Positions 17,400 through 25,859 of a stretch of 64,000 nucleotides of DNA are shown here, in pieces. Under the pieces are notes generated by a model. That model did no database searches and had not been told where the DNA came from. It was given only the letters and a program-made list of their open reading frames with translations. A program made the translations under genes and the position numbers. This DNA is from Maricaulis alexandrii (GTDB lineage Bacteria; Pseudomonadota; Alphaproteobacteria; Caulobacterales; Maricaulaceae): the NCBI RefSeq assembly GCF_005871165.1, contig NZ_SWKP01000003.1:558001-622000 (forward strand), given 5' to 3'. Each line of letters starts with the position of its first letter. The stretch's first letter is position 1.

Positions 17400-18264
17400 T
17401 CTGTACCTGCTCCCTGAACTGGTCGATCGTGTTCTTGAGCGCAAGACCGATCTGGGTGAGTGAAGAATCGGAGGACTTCGAGCATAGAGTGTTCGCCTCG
17501 CGATTAAACTCCTGGCACAGGAAGTCCAGTTTGCGGCCCACCGGCGAGCCGCCGGTCAGCAGTTCGCGGGCCGACGCGATATGCGCGTTCAGACGGTCGA
17601 TCTCCTCACGGACATCCATTTTCACGGCCATGGCGGCGGCTTCCTGGGTCAGCCGGTCTTCGGGCAGATCGCCCTGGATGAGTTCGGCGAACTTGGCCTT
17701 GTACCGGTCCCGGATGCTCTCGATGCGGACCGCAGAACAGGCCGCCGCTTCGGTCGTCAGGCGCTCGATCTCGTCGATATGACCCCCGAGTACGGGAGCG
17801 AGGGCGCGGCCCTCATCCTGCCGCGCGGCCTCGAGGGCGGTCAGGGCCGCATCCAGACCGTCCAGAAGCGCCCGGTCGAGCGCGTCATCCGGGGCCGTCA
17901 GATCCTCGCTGCCGAGGACGCCCGGGATCTGCAGGAGATCGCCAAAACCGGGCCGCGACACGCTGCCGGCCTCGATATAGGGCTGGCTGGCCTTCAACAG
18001 GGCGGCCAGCCGCTCCTGGTCGATCACGACCGCGGAGGCCGCACCGTCGCGCTTCAGGGAGAGAGAGGCCTGGAGGCTGCCCCGGTTGAACCGGTTCTTG
18101 GCCAGCTCCCGGGCCTTGATGTCGAGCCGGTCAAACCCCGTCGGCAGGCGGAATCGCGCTTCCAGCCCCTTGCCGTTCACGCTGCGCACTTCCCAGGCCC
18201 AACGCCAGTCCTCATGCGTGCCGTCCTGGCGCGCAAAACCGGTCATGCCGGACAGAACCGCCAT
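17389..18264 (-). CDS. YicC family protein (putative endoribonuclease)
   Basis: A 291-residue protein with the YicC N-terminal domain (SGMTGFARQDG, then WEVRSVNGKGLEARFRLP) and the C-terminal DUF1732-type domain (VREEIDRLNAHIASARELL, FLCQEFNREANTLCSKS). E. coli YicC is reported to be an endoribonuclease affecting RNA turnover. The start shares a base with the mltG stop (TAATG), so the two are translationally coupled; gmk overlaps its end. Confidence 0.93.
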   Translation of the reverse strand: MAVLSGMTGFARQDGTHEDWRWAWEVRSVNGKGLEARFRLPTGFDRLDIKARELAKNRFNRGSLQASLSLKRDGAASAVVIDQERLAALLKASQPYIEAGSVSRPGFGDLLQIPGVLGSEDLTAPDDALDRALLDGLDAALTALEAARQDEGRALAPVLGGHIDEIERLTTEAAACSAVRIESIRDRYKAKFAELIQGDLPEDRLTQEAAAMAVKMDVREEIDRLNAHIASARELLTGGSPVGRKLDFLCQEFNREANTLCSKSSDSSLTQIGLALKNTIDQFREQVQNVE

Positions 18265-19310
18265 TATTGGCCCCCTCCGGCGCGGCGCTGGCGTTCAATG
18301 CGACGCCATTGGGCGACATTGCGCTGGTGCTGGGCGTAAGTGTCGGCAAAAACATGCCCGCCCGTGCCGTCCGCGACGAAGAAGAGCGCCGTGGTCTCCG
18401 CCGGGTTCAGCACCGCAGCCAGCGATTCCCGGCCCGGATTGGCGATCGGCGTCGGGGGCAGGCGCGGGATCTGGTAGGTGTTCCAGGCATTGTCTTCATT
18501 GTCGATTTCCGACCGGCGCAGACCGCGGCCCAGCGGTTCGCCCTGGCTGATGCCGTAAATGATGGTCGGATCGCTCTCCAGACGCATGCCGCGGCGCAGA
18601 CGGTTGATGAAGACGGCCGCCACTTCCGGACGCTCCGAGGCCACACCGGTCTCCTTCTCCACGACCGAGGCCAGGATGATGGCTTCCTCGCGGGTCTCGA
18701 TCGGCAGGTTGGGCGCCCGGTTCGGCCAGAGCTCGTCCAGAAGTTCGCGCTGGTCGCGCGCCATGCGGTCCAGCAGGTCCTGGCGGGATGTGCCGCGGGT
18801 GACGTGATAGGTCTCCGGCAGGAGCGTGCCCTCGGCCGGAACTTCGGTGATCTCGCCGGTCAGCACATCTGACTCGTTCAGCACGGCCACGATCATGGCG
18901 CTGGTCAGGCCTTCGGCGAACGTGACCGAGTGCTGGATCGTCTGACCGGAGCGCAACAGCTCATAGACCTGCGCCATGGAGGCGCCCGCCGGGATGCTGT
19001 ACTCGCCGGCCCGCAGGGAGCGGTCGCCCTGGTCCAGGGTCACCGCCGCCCGGAAAATGCGCTGATCGGTGATGACGCCTTCATTTTCCAGCTGGGCGGC
19101 AATGCGGATCAGACCGGAGCCACGCGGCAGCATGACCACCGTATCCTCGACCGTCGGTCCCGGCGCCGCGAACTGGGCCTCCAGCCATTTATAGCCGCCA
19201 TAGAGCGCCCCCAGGGCGCCGAGGACGAGCACGGCCAGGACCATCACCGATATCAGAAGGAATTTCGCCAGCCCGCCGGATTTGGGCTTGGACATCTCCG
19301 CCTCACTCAT
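18264..19310 (-). CDS. mltG: Endolytic murein transglycosylase MltG
   Basis: A 348-residue membrane-anchored lytic transglycosylase that cuts nascent peptidoglycan strands. One N-terminal membrane helix lies at about 16-38, then a LysM-like part and the YceG catalytic domain with EKETG (the catalytic Glu lies here), VFINRLRRGMRLESDPTIIYG and TYQIPRLPPTPIANPG. ATG at 19310 is used; MSKPK five codons later is an alternative. It ends the fab cluster, with fabF 22 bp upstream. Confidence 0.94.
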   Translation of the reverse strand: MSEAEMSKPKSGGLAKFLLISVMVLAVLVLGALGALYGGYKWLEAQFAAPGPTVEDTVVMLPRGSGLIRIAAQLENEGVITDQRIFRAAVTLDQGDRSLRAGEYSIPAGASMAQVYELLRSGQTIQHSVTFAEGLTSAMIVAVLNESDVLTGEITEVPAEGTLLPETYHVTRGTSRQDLLDRMARDQRELLDELWPNRAPNLPIETREEAIILASVVEKETGVASERPEVAAVFINRLRRGMRLESDPTIIYGISQGEPLGRGLRRSEIDNEDNAWNTYQIPRLPPTPIANPGRESLAAVLNPAETTALFFVADGTGGHVFADTYAQHQRNVAQWRRIERQRRAGGGQ

Positions 19311-19332
19311 GCTGGGAATCCCCGATCAACAG

Positions 19333-20616
19333 CTATTCAGCCGCAACAAATACCACGGAGGCATTCGTCCCGCCGAATCCAAACGAGTTCGACAGGGCCG
19401 CTTTCACCGGCTTTTTCACAGCCGCCTTGGGCGCCAGATTGATGTCGGTCTCGACGGACGGATTGTCGAGATTCAGGGTCGGCGGGCAGACGCCGTCGCG
19501 GATCGCCAGGATCGAGAAGATACCCTCGATCGCCCCGGCGGCGCCCAGCAGATGGCCCACGGCAGATTTGGTGGAGGACATGACCAGCCCGTCGGCATGG
19601 TTGCCGAACAGGCGCTCCACGGCGCGCAGCTCGATCTCGTCGCCCAGCGGGGTGGAAGTGCCGTGCGCGTTGACATAATCGATATCGCCCGGCTGCAGCC
19701 CGGCATCCTTGAGCGCGGCCGACATGGAGCGGAAACCGCCATCGCCATCCTCGGCCGGGGCCGTGATGTGATAGGCGTCGCCGGACAGGCCATAGCCCTT
19801 CACCTCGGCGTATATCTTCGCGCCGCGCGCCTTGGCGTGCTCGTATTCTTCCAGGACGACAATGCCGGCGCCCTCGCCCATGACGAAACCGTCGCGGTCC
19901 TTGTCATAGGGGCGCGAGGCCGCTTCCGGCGTGTCGTTGAAACCGGTGGAGAGGGCCTTGCAGGCGATGAAACCGGCAATGCCCAGACGGCAGACCGTGG
20001 CTTCGGCGCCGCCGGCCACCATCACATCGGCATCCCCGCGCGACACGAGACGCGCCGCATCGCCAATGGCATGGGCCCCGGTGGAGCAGGCCGTCACCAC
20101 AGCGTGGTTGGGGCCTTTCAGGCCATGACGGATCGAGACCTGGCCGGAGACCAGATTGATCAGCATGGCGGGAATGATGAAGGGAGAGAGGCGACGCGGC
20201 CCCTTCTCGTGCAGATCGACCGAGGCATTGTAGGTCGTTTCCAGACCGCCAATGCCTGATCCGATCATGACGCCGGCACGGTGCTTGTCCTCTTCGGTCT
20301 GGGGTTCCCAGCCCGAATCCGCCAGCGCTTCGTCGGCCGCCGCAATTCCGTAGAGGATGAAATCATCCACCCGGCGGCGGTCCCGGGCGCTCATCACGCT
20401 GTCAGGGTCGAACACCCCGGCATCGCCTTCGCGCCCGCCACCTCGTCCATCGGTGCGGGGAACCAGTCCGGCGATCTTGCAGGCAAGATCATCGGTTTCG
20501 AAATGCTCGATCTTCCCCAGCCCTGAACGACCGGCGAGAAGGCGTTCCCAAACGACTTCCCGCCCGCAACCCAGTGGCGTGACGAGGCCGATTCCCGTGA
20601 CAACGACGCGACGCAT
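19333..20616 (-). CDS. fabF: Beta-ketoacyl-ACP synthase II
   Basis: A 427-residue condensing enzyme of fatty-acid elongation. The catalytic triad is visible: Cys177 in VTACSTG, His318 in NAHGTSTPLGD and His355 in KSAVGHLLGAAG, with Lys350. It uses malonyl-ACP and acyl-ACP. acpP is only 10 bp upstream and mltG 22 bp downstream, so they probably share an mRNA. Confidence 0.96.
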   Translation of the reverse strand: MRRVVVTGIGLVTPLGCGREVVWERLLAGRSGLGKIEHFETDDLACKIAGLVPRTDGRGGGREGDAGVFDPDSVMSARDRRRVDDFILYGIAAADEALADSGWEPQTEEDKHRAGVMIGSGIGGLETTYNASVDLHEKGPRRLSPFIIPAMLINLVSGQVSIRHGLKGPNHAVVTACSTGAHAIGDAARLVSRGDADVMVAGGAEATVCRLGIAGFIACKALSTGFNDTPEAASRPYDKDRDGFVMGEGAGIVVLEEYEHAKARGAKIYAEVKGYGLSGDAYHITAPAEDGDGGFRSMSAALKDAGLQPGDIDYVNAHGTSTPLGDEIELRAVERLFGNHADGLVMSSTKSAVGHLLGAAGAIEGIFSILAIRDGVCPPTLNLDNPSVETDINLAPKAAVKKPVKAALSNSFGFGGTNASVVFVAAE

Positions 20617-20626
20617 GAAGGGGTCG

Positions 20627-20863
20627 TTAGCCCACCTTCTCGGAGATGAACTTCACGGCGTCACCGACCGTCTGGATGTGCTCGGCGGCATCATCCGGAA
20701 TCTCGATGTCGAATTCTTCTTCGAACGCCATGACGAGTTCGACATTGTCCAGGCTGTCAGCGCCCAGATCATCAATGAAGGACGCCTTCTCGGTGACCTT
20801 TTCCGCATCCACATCAAGATGCTCGATAACAATTTTCGTAACGCGCTCGAGAACGTCAGACAT
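20627..20863 (-). CDS. acpP: Acyl carrier protein
   Basis: A 78-residue acidic four-helix protein. [10 protein letters not shown] places the phosphopantetheine-bearing serine at residue 37. It carries growing acyl chains for FabD, FabG and FabF. GAGGG precedes the ATG, and a GANTC site lies at 20880-20884 in the 158-bp leader that separates it from fabG. That gap is long enough for its own promoter. Confidence 0.97.
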   Translation of the reverse strand: MSDVLERVTKIVIEHLDVDAEKVTEKASFIDDLGADSLDNVELVMAFEEEFDIEIPDDAAEHIQTVGDAVKFISEKVG

Positions 20864-21021
20864 TTCAGACCCTCATAATGATTCACCGCGGAACTATAGC
20901 GGCGCAGGAGAAGACGGGAAGGGCCCAAATACAACCCAATTCCCAAGATGCGCGGGCAGTTAACATGTTTCATTCCGTCAGGCCAGAATGTCGCACAATG
21001 CCCGCAAGCGGATTTATGCCA

Positions 21022-21759
21022 TCAGATCATGGCCATGCCGCCATTCACATGCAGTGTCTGGCCGGTCATGTAGTTGGCTTCCTGGCTGGCGAGATACACA
21101 ACAGCCCCGGCGATGTCATCGCCCGAGCCGAGATCGCCGGCCGGAATTTTCGAGAGGATGGCGGATTTCTGGTCGTCGGTGAGGACATCCGTCATCGGTG
21201 AGGCAATGAAGCCCGGGGCGACACAGTTCACGGTGACACCGCGCGCCGCCACTTCCTGGGCCAGGGATTTGGAGAAACCGATCATGCCGGCCTTGGAGGC
21301 GCAGTAATTGGTCTGGCCCGGATTGCCGGTCACCCCCACCACGGAGGTGATGCCGATGATGCGGCCCCAACGGGACTTCATCATGCCGCGCAGGGCCGCG
21401 CGGGACAGGCGGAAATAGCTTTCCAGATTGATGCGGATGACCTGGTCCCAGTCCTCATCCTTCATGCGCATGAGGAGCTGGTCCTTGGTGATGCCGGCAT
21501 TGGCAACCAGGATGTCCAGCGAGCCCATGGCTTCGGCGGCCTGCTTGGGCAGCGCGTCAACGGCTTCAGCATCGGACAGGTTGCACGGCAGGACATGGGC
21601 ACGCTCGCCCAGATCGTCGGCCAGTTCCTGCAGCACGGCTTCGCGCGTACCGGACAGGGCAACAGTAGCGCCCTGGGCATGCAGCTTGCGGGCAATCGCA
21701 TTGCCGAGGCCGCCGGTCGCACCGGTCACGAGGGCATTCTTGCCAGTCAGGTCAAACAT
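21022..21759 (-). CDS. fabG: 3-oxoacyl-ACP reductase
   Basis: A 245-residue SDR that reduces beta-ketoacyl-ACP with NADPH. TGATGGLG at 12-19 binds the cofactor, and Ser139, Tyr152 and Lys156 (YCASK) form the catalytic set. The C-terminal TGQTLHVNGGMAMI is typical of FabG. It belongs to the fabD-fabG-acpP-fabF cluster, but here an unrelated 139-residue gene separates it from fabD. Confidence 0.95.
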   Translation of the reverse strand: MFDLTGKNALVTGATGGLGNAIARKLHAQGATVALSGTREAVLQELADDLGERAHVLPCNLSDAEAVDALPKQAAEAMGSLDILVANAGITKDQLLMRMKDEDWDQVIRINLESYFRLSRAALRGMMKSRWGRIIGITSVVGVTGNPGQTNYCASKAGMIGFSKSLAQEVAARGVTVNCVAPGFIASPMTDVLTDDQKSAILSKIPAGDLGSGDDIAGAVVYLASQEANYMTGQTLHVNGGMAMI

Positions 21760-21782
21760 TCGGTTTCCTCTCCCTCCGGAGG

Positions 21783-22202
21783 TTAATTCAGAAATCCCGG
21801 TAGCACAGCTGCAACTATAGCGGCCAACGCCGCAACAATCGCCGCCACAACCGAAACCATGTTTTGCCGCTGTCGAATTTCGTTATCGGCCAATGTCGAT
21901 ACGAATGTTAGCAACATGCTCAGTTCAGATTCAGACAGAGGAGGTATCTCCCCGGACTTTGGCTTTACATCCTGCACCAATCGGCGGGCATAGCGCGCCT
22001 GCAGCGAATAGACGGGACCACCCTCGGCTCTATCTTTCCGACGGAATAGGCTCGGAAACCCCTCGAACACGGCTTCCAACTTTTGCCTGTCCAATGAGAG
22101 TTCATTGGCGAGTTCGTCTGAAGAACGTGCCCACCAATGCTGGTTTGCACCCAGATAGACGATTGCTGGCAGCAAGTAGTCGATGTTGCTCGAGTAGTTC
22201 AT
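21783..22202 (-). CDS. Hypothetical membrane-anchored protein between fabD and fabG
   Basis: A 139-residue protein I cannot assign. Residues 1-70 look like a small helical or winged-helix-like domain (DYLLPAIVYLGAN, then SSDELANELSLDRQKLEAVFEGFPSLFRR). Residues 85-110 are a polar helix and 113-137 a hydrophobic tail (VVAAIVAALAAIVAAVLPGF), suggesting a tail anchor with the domain in the cytosol. Base composition is visibly lower in GC than the flanking fab genes, which suggests later insertion. The gaps to fabD (30 bp) and fabG (23 bp) are short, so it should be co-transcribed. Confidence 0.75.
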   Translation of the reverse strand: MNYSSNIDYLLPAIVYLGANQHWWARSSDELANELSLDRQKLEAVFEGFPSLFRRKDRAEGGPVYSLQARYARRLVQDVKPKSGEIPPLSESELSMLLTFVSTLADNEIRQRQNMVSVVAAIVAALAAIVAAVLPGFLN

Positions 22203-22232
22203 CTCGCGCAGACTGATCTCCCCAAAACAGCC

Positions 22233-23180
22233 CTAAGCCTTCAGGCTAGCCGCGAAGGCTTCCAGATCGGCCGCGCTGTTGAGCGCGACGCCTGAAGCCT
22301 CCTTGGTGGTGCGCTTGAGCATGGTGGTGAGCACCTTGCCCGAACCGGCTTCGGCCAGCGTGGTGATGCCCGCCTCTTCGACCATCCACAACACGCTCTC
22401 GCGCCAGCGGACCCGGCCAGTGACCTGTTCAACCAGCTGTTTGCGGATCGTCTCGACATCATCGGTCGGACGGGCGGTGACATTGGCAACGACCGGAACG
22501 GCCGGGGCATTGATGGTGGCGGAGGCCAGCGCCTCGGCCATGGCATCGGCCGCGGCCTGCATCATCGGACAGTGGAAGGGCGCAGACACTGGCAGTTTCA
22601 TCGCCTTCTTCAGGCCCAGCTCGCCCGCCTTGGCGATGGCGGCGTCGATGGCGGCGGTGGAACCGGAGATCACGATCTGGCCCGGGGCATTGTCATTCGC
22701 GATGGCGCAGACACCGGCTTCAGCACCGGCGGCGACAGCCTGGGCGGCGAGATCCTCGTCGGCGCCCAGCAGGGCTGCCATCGTCCCCTCGCCCACCGGC
22801 ACGGCTTTCTGCATGGCCTGGCCGCGCAGTTTCAGCAGTTTGGCAGCGTCGGTGACGGAGAGCGCACCGGCAGCGGCCAGGGCTGAATACTCACCAAGAC
22901 TGTGACCGGCAACGAATTCGGCGGCATTGACCTTTACGTCAAACTCGCTCTCGAGAACTTTCATCACGGCGAGGCTGGCGGCCATCAGGGCCGGCTGGGC
23001 ATTCTCGGTCAGCGTGAGGTCTTCGATCGGGCCGTTGGCCATCAACCCGCTCAGGTCCTGGCCCAGCGCCGCGTCCACTTCGTCGAAGACGGCCTTGGCG
23101 GCCGCAAAGTCCTTGGCCAAGTCCTGGCCCATACCGACGGCCTGGCTTCCCTGACCGGGAAAGACAAAAGCGAATTTCAT
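22233..23180 (-). CDS. fabD: Malonyl-CoA:ACP transacylase
   Basis: A 315-residue enzyme that loads malonate onto ACP. GQGSQ at 9-13, the nucleophile Ser94 in GHSLGEY and His203 in APFHCPMM form the active site. It is the first gene of the minus-strand cluster and is divergent from rpsF across 241 bp. Confidence 0.96.
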   Translation of the reverse strand: MKFAFVFPGQGSQAVGMGQDLAKDFAAAKAVFDEVDAALGQDLSGLMANGPIEDLTLTENAQPALMAASLAVMKVLESEFDVKVNAAEFVAGHSLGEYSALAAAGALSVTDAAKLLKLRGQAMQKAVPVGEGTMAALLGADEDLAAQAVAAGAEAGVCAIANDNAPGQIVISGSTAAIDAAIAKAGELGLKKAMKLPVSAPFHCPMMQAAADAMAEALASATINAPAVPVVANVTARPTDDVETIRKQLVEQVTGRVRWRESVLWMVEEAGITTLAEAGSGKVLTTMLKRTTKEASGVALNSAADLEAFAASLKA

Positions 23181-23318
23181 TTGAGATTCTCTCCGGTGAA
23201 TTTCGGCTGACCGCTCGATAGACCGTCAAAGACCCGCAGCGCAAGGGCGCTTGCGACTTGCACGGCTCAGGCTTTTCCGCTAATGCCCGCGCTTCGCTTG
23301 GTTGCGGTCCTTCTTCCA

Positions 23319-23348
23319 CCAGGTCCCGTGCAAGGTGCACGAGGCTGG
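23319..23348 (+). promoter_or_regulatory. Hairpin in the rpsF leader, possible S6:S18 autoregulatory site
   Basis: CCAG (23319-23322) pairs with CTGG (23345-23348) around an internal loop, and GTGCA pairs with TGCAC inside it. It lies about 75 bases upstream of rpsF in the expected transcript. Bacterial rpsF leaders often carry an S6:S18-binding stem, but I cannot confirm the consensus here. Confidence 0.3.
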
Positions 23349-23421
23349 AAGCGGGAGCCACCGCGGACTTGCCCGACCCTTCGGCATGGTCTGCGCCGCA
23401 ATCGCACTGAAGGGAGCCGAA

Positions 23422-23778
23422 ATGGCACTTTACGAGCATATTTTCATTGCGCGTCCGGACATTTCCCCGGCGCAGATGGAGTCTCTCCTGGAAGAGACGA
23501 AAGCCCTGATCGAAGAGAAGGGCGGCAAGACCGGCAAGACCGAATACTGGGGTCTGCGCAATTTGGCCTACCGCATCAACAAGTCGCGCAAGGGTCATTA
23601 CGGCCTGATCGACATCGATGCCCCGGCTGATGTTGTCGCCGAGCTGGATCGTCTTCAGCGTCTCTCCGAAGACGTGATCCGTCACATGACGGTCCGCGTT
23701 GAAGAGCACACCGAAGAGCCCACCGCGATCCTGTCCAAAAAAGACGATCGCCGCGGCCCGCGTCGCGACCGTAACTAG
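23422..23778 (+). CDS. rpsF: 30S ribosomal protein S6
   Basis: A 118-residue S6 with [18 protein letters not shown], then [19 protein letters not shown] and a charged C-terminal tail ([13 protein letters not shown]). The frame is open upstream to 23302, but the ATG at 23422 follows AAGGGAG at a proper distance and gives the normal N-terminus. First gene of the rpsF-rpsR-rplI operon. Confidence 0.96.
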   Translation: MALYEHIFIARPDISPAQMESLLEETKALIEEKGGKTGKTEYWGLRNLAYRINKSRKGHYGLIDIDAPADVVAELDRLQRLSEDVIRHMTVRVEEHTEEPTAILSKKDDRRGPRRDRN

Positions 23779-23792
23779 GAAAGGACGCCCAG

Positions 23793-24047
23793 ATGTCTTC
23801 CGGAAACATTTCCAATCTCCCGGCACGCCGTCCGTTCATGCGTCGCCGCAAGGTCTGCCCGTTCTCCGGCGAAAATGCGCCGAAGATCGACTACAAGGAC
23901 CCCAAGCTCCTGCTTCGCTACATGTCCGAGCGTGGCAAGATCGTCCCGTCCCGCATCACCGCGGTGTCGGCCAAGAAGCAGCGTGAACTGGCCCGTGCGA
24001 TCAAGCGCGCCCGCCAGCTGGCCCTGCTGCCGTATGTGGTCGATTGA
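23793..24047 (+). CDS. rpsR: 30S ribosomal protein S18
   Basis: An 84-residue S18: basic N-terminus, RRRKVCPFS, then [50 protein letters not shown]. It binds S6 on the 30S platform. AAAGGA precedes the start; 14 bp separate it from each neighbour. Confidence 0.97.
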   Translation: MSSGNISNLPARRPFMRRRKVCPFSGENAPKIDYKDPKLLLRYMSERGKIVPSRITAVSAKKQRELARAIKRARQLALLPYVVD

Positions 24048-24061
24048 GGGAGGACTGAACA

Positions 24062-24694
24062 ATGAAACTGGTTCTCCTTGAACGCATTGAAAACCTGGGT
24101 GTGATCGGCGACGTCGTCTCCGTCCGTCCGGGTTTCGCCCGCAACTTCCTTCTGCCGCAAGGCAAGGCCCTGCGCGCGACCGAAGCCAACATGGCGCGTT
24201 TCGAAGCCGAGCGCGAAGTGCTCGAGAAGCGCAATGCCGAACGGGCAGCGGAAGCGGCTGAAGCCGGCAAGTCGATCGATGGCGAAAGCTTCGTCATGAT
24301 CCGCCAGGCCGGTGAAAGCGGTCAGCTCTACGGTTCTGTCACCTCGCGTGACATTGCCGACATCGTGTCCGAAAGCGGCACCAAGGTCGTGCGCTCCCAG
24401 GTTGCCCTGAACGCACCGATCAAGACGCTGGGTCTGCACGAGCTGAAGATCAAGCTGCACGCCGATGTCTCCGTGACCGTGACGATCAACATCGCCCGTT
24501 CCGAAGACGAAGCCGAACGCCAGGCTGCCGGTGAAGACGTGATCGCCTCCCAGGCGGACGAAGATCGCGCCATCGCCGAAGCCCAGGCTGCCGAACTGTT
24601 CGAAGCCAGCGAAGAAGGCCAGGAACTGGCCGCCCAGCAGGCTGCCGAAGAGGCTCCGGCCGAAGACGGCGAAACGGAAGAGACCGAACAGTAA
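24062..24694 (+). CDS. rplI: 50S ribosomal protein L9 with acidic C-terminal extension
   Basis: A 210-residue protein; L9 is usually about 150. Residues 1-147 are L9: the N-terminal domain with VGDVV-like VIGDVVSVRPGFARNFLLPQGKA, a long connecting helix and the C-terminal domain ending VTVTINIAR. Residues from about 150 on are extra and very rich in Glu, Ala and Gln (EAQAAELFEASEEGQELAAQQ), probably helical or disordered. GGGAGGA lies before the ATG. It ends the operon at a strong terminator. Confidence 0.95.
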   Translation: MKLVLLERIENLGVIGDVVSVRPGFARNFLLPQGKALRATEANMARFEAEREVLEKRNAERAAEAAEAGKSIDGESFVMIRQAGESGQLYGSVTSRDIADIVSESGTKVVRSQVALNAPIKTLGLHELKIKLHADVSVTVTINIARSEDEAERQAAGEDVIASQADEDRAIAEAQAAELFEASEEGQELAAQQAAEEAPAEDGETEETEQ

Positions 24695-24720
24695 GTCTGT
24701 TTCTCTTCAAGCTAATCGGG

Positions 24721-24750
24721 AAAAGGGCAGCTTTCGGGCTGCCCTTTTTC
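24721..24750 (+). terminator. Rho-independent terminator of rpsF-rpsR-rplI
   Basis: AAAAGGGCAGC and GCTGCCCTTTT pair around TTTCGG, and a T-rich run follows. It lies 27 bases after the rplI stop. Confidence 0.92.
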
Positions 24751-24818
24751 TTTTGGTTGCCATAACCAACCGGAATATCGTCTAGTCTGCGATCAACCCC
24801 GCAGGAAGCGAGCGCCTG

Positions 24819-25256
24819 ATGTCGTCCAGGACGGATCCTGAAAAACGCCACGTCGAACGCTGGATCGCCTTTGCGATCTCGCTCTTCCTGACCCTGGCTG
24901 CGAGCTATTTCGTGCTCGGCCTGCTATCAGCACCGGTCGAGGAGTATGTGAACCTGCAGGACGATATCGTTTTCGAGGACGTCCAGCCCGTGGTCGGCCC
25001 GGCCCTGTTCAGCGTGCTGGTCGCAACCGCCGTGCTGTGTGCCATCGCCACTCTGCTTCAACTGATCAATTCGCGCTGGAGCCTGCCGGTCCTGCTGGCC
25101 TATTTCGTCACCGCGAAACTGTCCTGGGTCATGTCGTCCTTCCTGCCCAATTATGATGGCGGGGCCACGGGCGCAGTGCTGACCCTGATCCAGTTGCTGG
25201 TCCTGTTCCTGGTCTTCCGGACCCAGGGACACAAATGGCTGCGTCTGGCCGCCTAG
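24819..25256 (+). CDS. Four-helix membrane protein, paralogue 1
   Basis: A 145-residue protein with four predicted membrane helices (about 14-36, 58-82, 90-108, 118-136) and a short charged N-terminus. Family unknown. A motif set is shared with the next gene: [ED]DV[QR]P after helix 1, SRWS-x-P, AK-x-x-W-x-MS-x-FL-x-NYDG, and RTQG-x-KW at the C-terminus. The conserved NYDG and RTQG lie next to helices 3 and 4 and may form a functional site. A small inverted repeat (TTGGTT-gccat-AACCAA, 24753-24769) lies upstream. Confidence 0.8.
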   Translation: MSSRTDPEKRHVERWIAFAISLFLTLAASYFVLGLLSAPVEEYVNLQDDIVFEDVQPVVGPALFSVLVATAVLCAIATLLQLINSRWSLPVLLAYFVTAKLSWVMSSFLPNYDGGATGAVLTLIQLLVLFLVFRTQGHKWLRLAA

Positions 25257-25294
25257 CCTGCCCAAGCACCCACATTCGGCGGAATTCCGGCTTT

Positions 25295-25338
25295 CATAGT
25301 TAAATACTATGACAATTCATTACGTTACGTTCGTAATT
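25295..25338. promoter_or_regulatory. Two adjacent inverted repeats in AT-rich spacer
   Basis: CATAGT-taaat-ACTATG at 25295-25311 and ATTACG-ttacgtt-CGTAAT at 25319-25337 lie in the 138 bp between the two paralogous membrane genes. The segment is far more AT-rich than its surroundings, as expected for a promoter with operators. Confidence 0.45.
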
Positions 25339-25397
25339 GCTCCCTAGTGTTGAGGCAGACTGGCGGATTATGACGATCCGCGCCAACAGAAGACGTG

Positions 25398-25850
25398 ATG
25401 ATTACGAGCCCGCTTTCCGCAGATCGGCAGACGCGACGCCGGATCGAACGCTGGACCGGCATTCTGGTCACCGCGGGACTGACCCCGGTTGCCGTCTATT
25501 ATGCTCTCGGCGTGGCCGGCATTCCGATCGAGCACATTGTCGATCTGGACCGGACCACGCGGTTTGACGACGTCCGTCCGATGATCAGCCCCTTGCATGT
25601 GAGTGCCCTCATTGTTTCCGGCATCAGTGTGATCGCCTCCTTGATCCTTCAGGTCCTGGATTCCCGCTGGTCCATTCCGGCCCATATCATCTATTTCACC
25701 GGTGCGAAGATCGGCTGGATCATGTCCGCCTTCCTGGCCAATTATGACGGATCTCCTGTGGGGGCCGTGACCACGATTTTCCAGCTTTCCGTGCTGGTCA
25801 TCCTGGTGCGCACCCAGGGCGGAAAATGGTTTGGCCCGCCCGGCCGCTGA
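25398..25850 (+). CDS. Four-helix membrane protein, paralogue 2
   Basis: A 150-residue paralogue of the preceding gene with the same four helices and the same conserved motifs (DSRWS-x-P, AKIGWIMSAFLANYDG, VRTQGGKW). It has its own AT-rich upstream region, so it may be regulated separately. The ATG at 25398 is preferred over the GTG one codon earlier. No functional family recognised. Confidence 0.8.
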   Translation: MITSPLSADRQTRRRIERWTGILVTAGLTPVAVYYALGVAGIPIEHIVDLDRTTRFDDVRPMISPLHVSALIVSGISVIASLILQVLDSRWSIPAHIIYFTGAKIGWIMSAFLANYDGSPVGAVTTIFQLSVLVILVRTQGGKWFGPPGR

Positions 25851-25859
25851 GGGGGCAGT

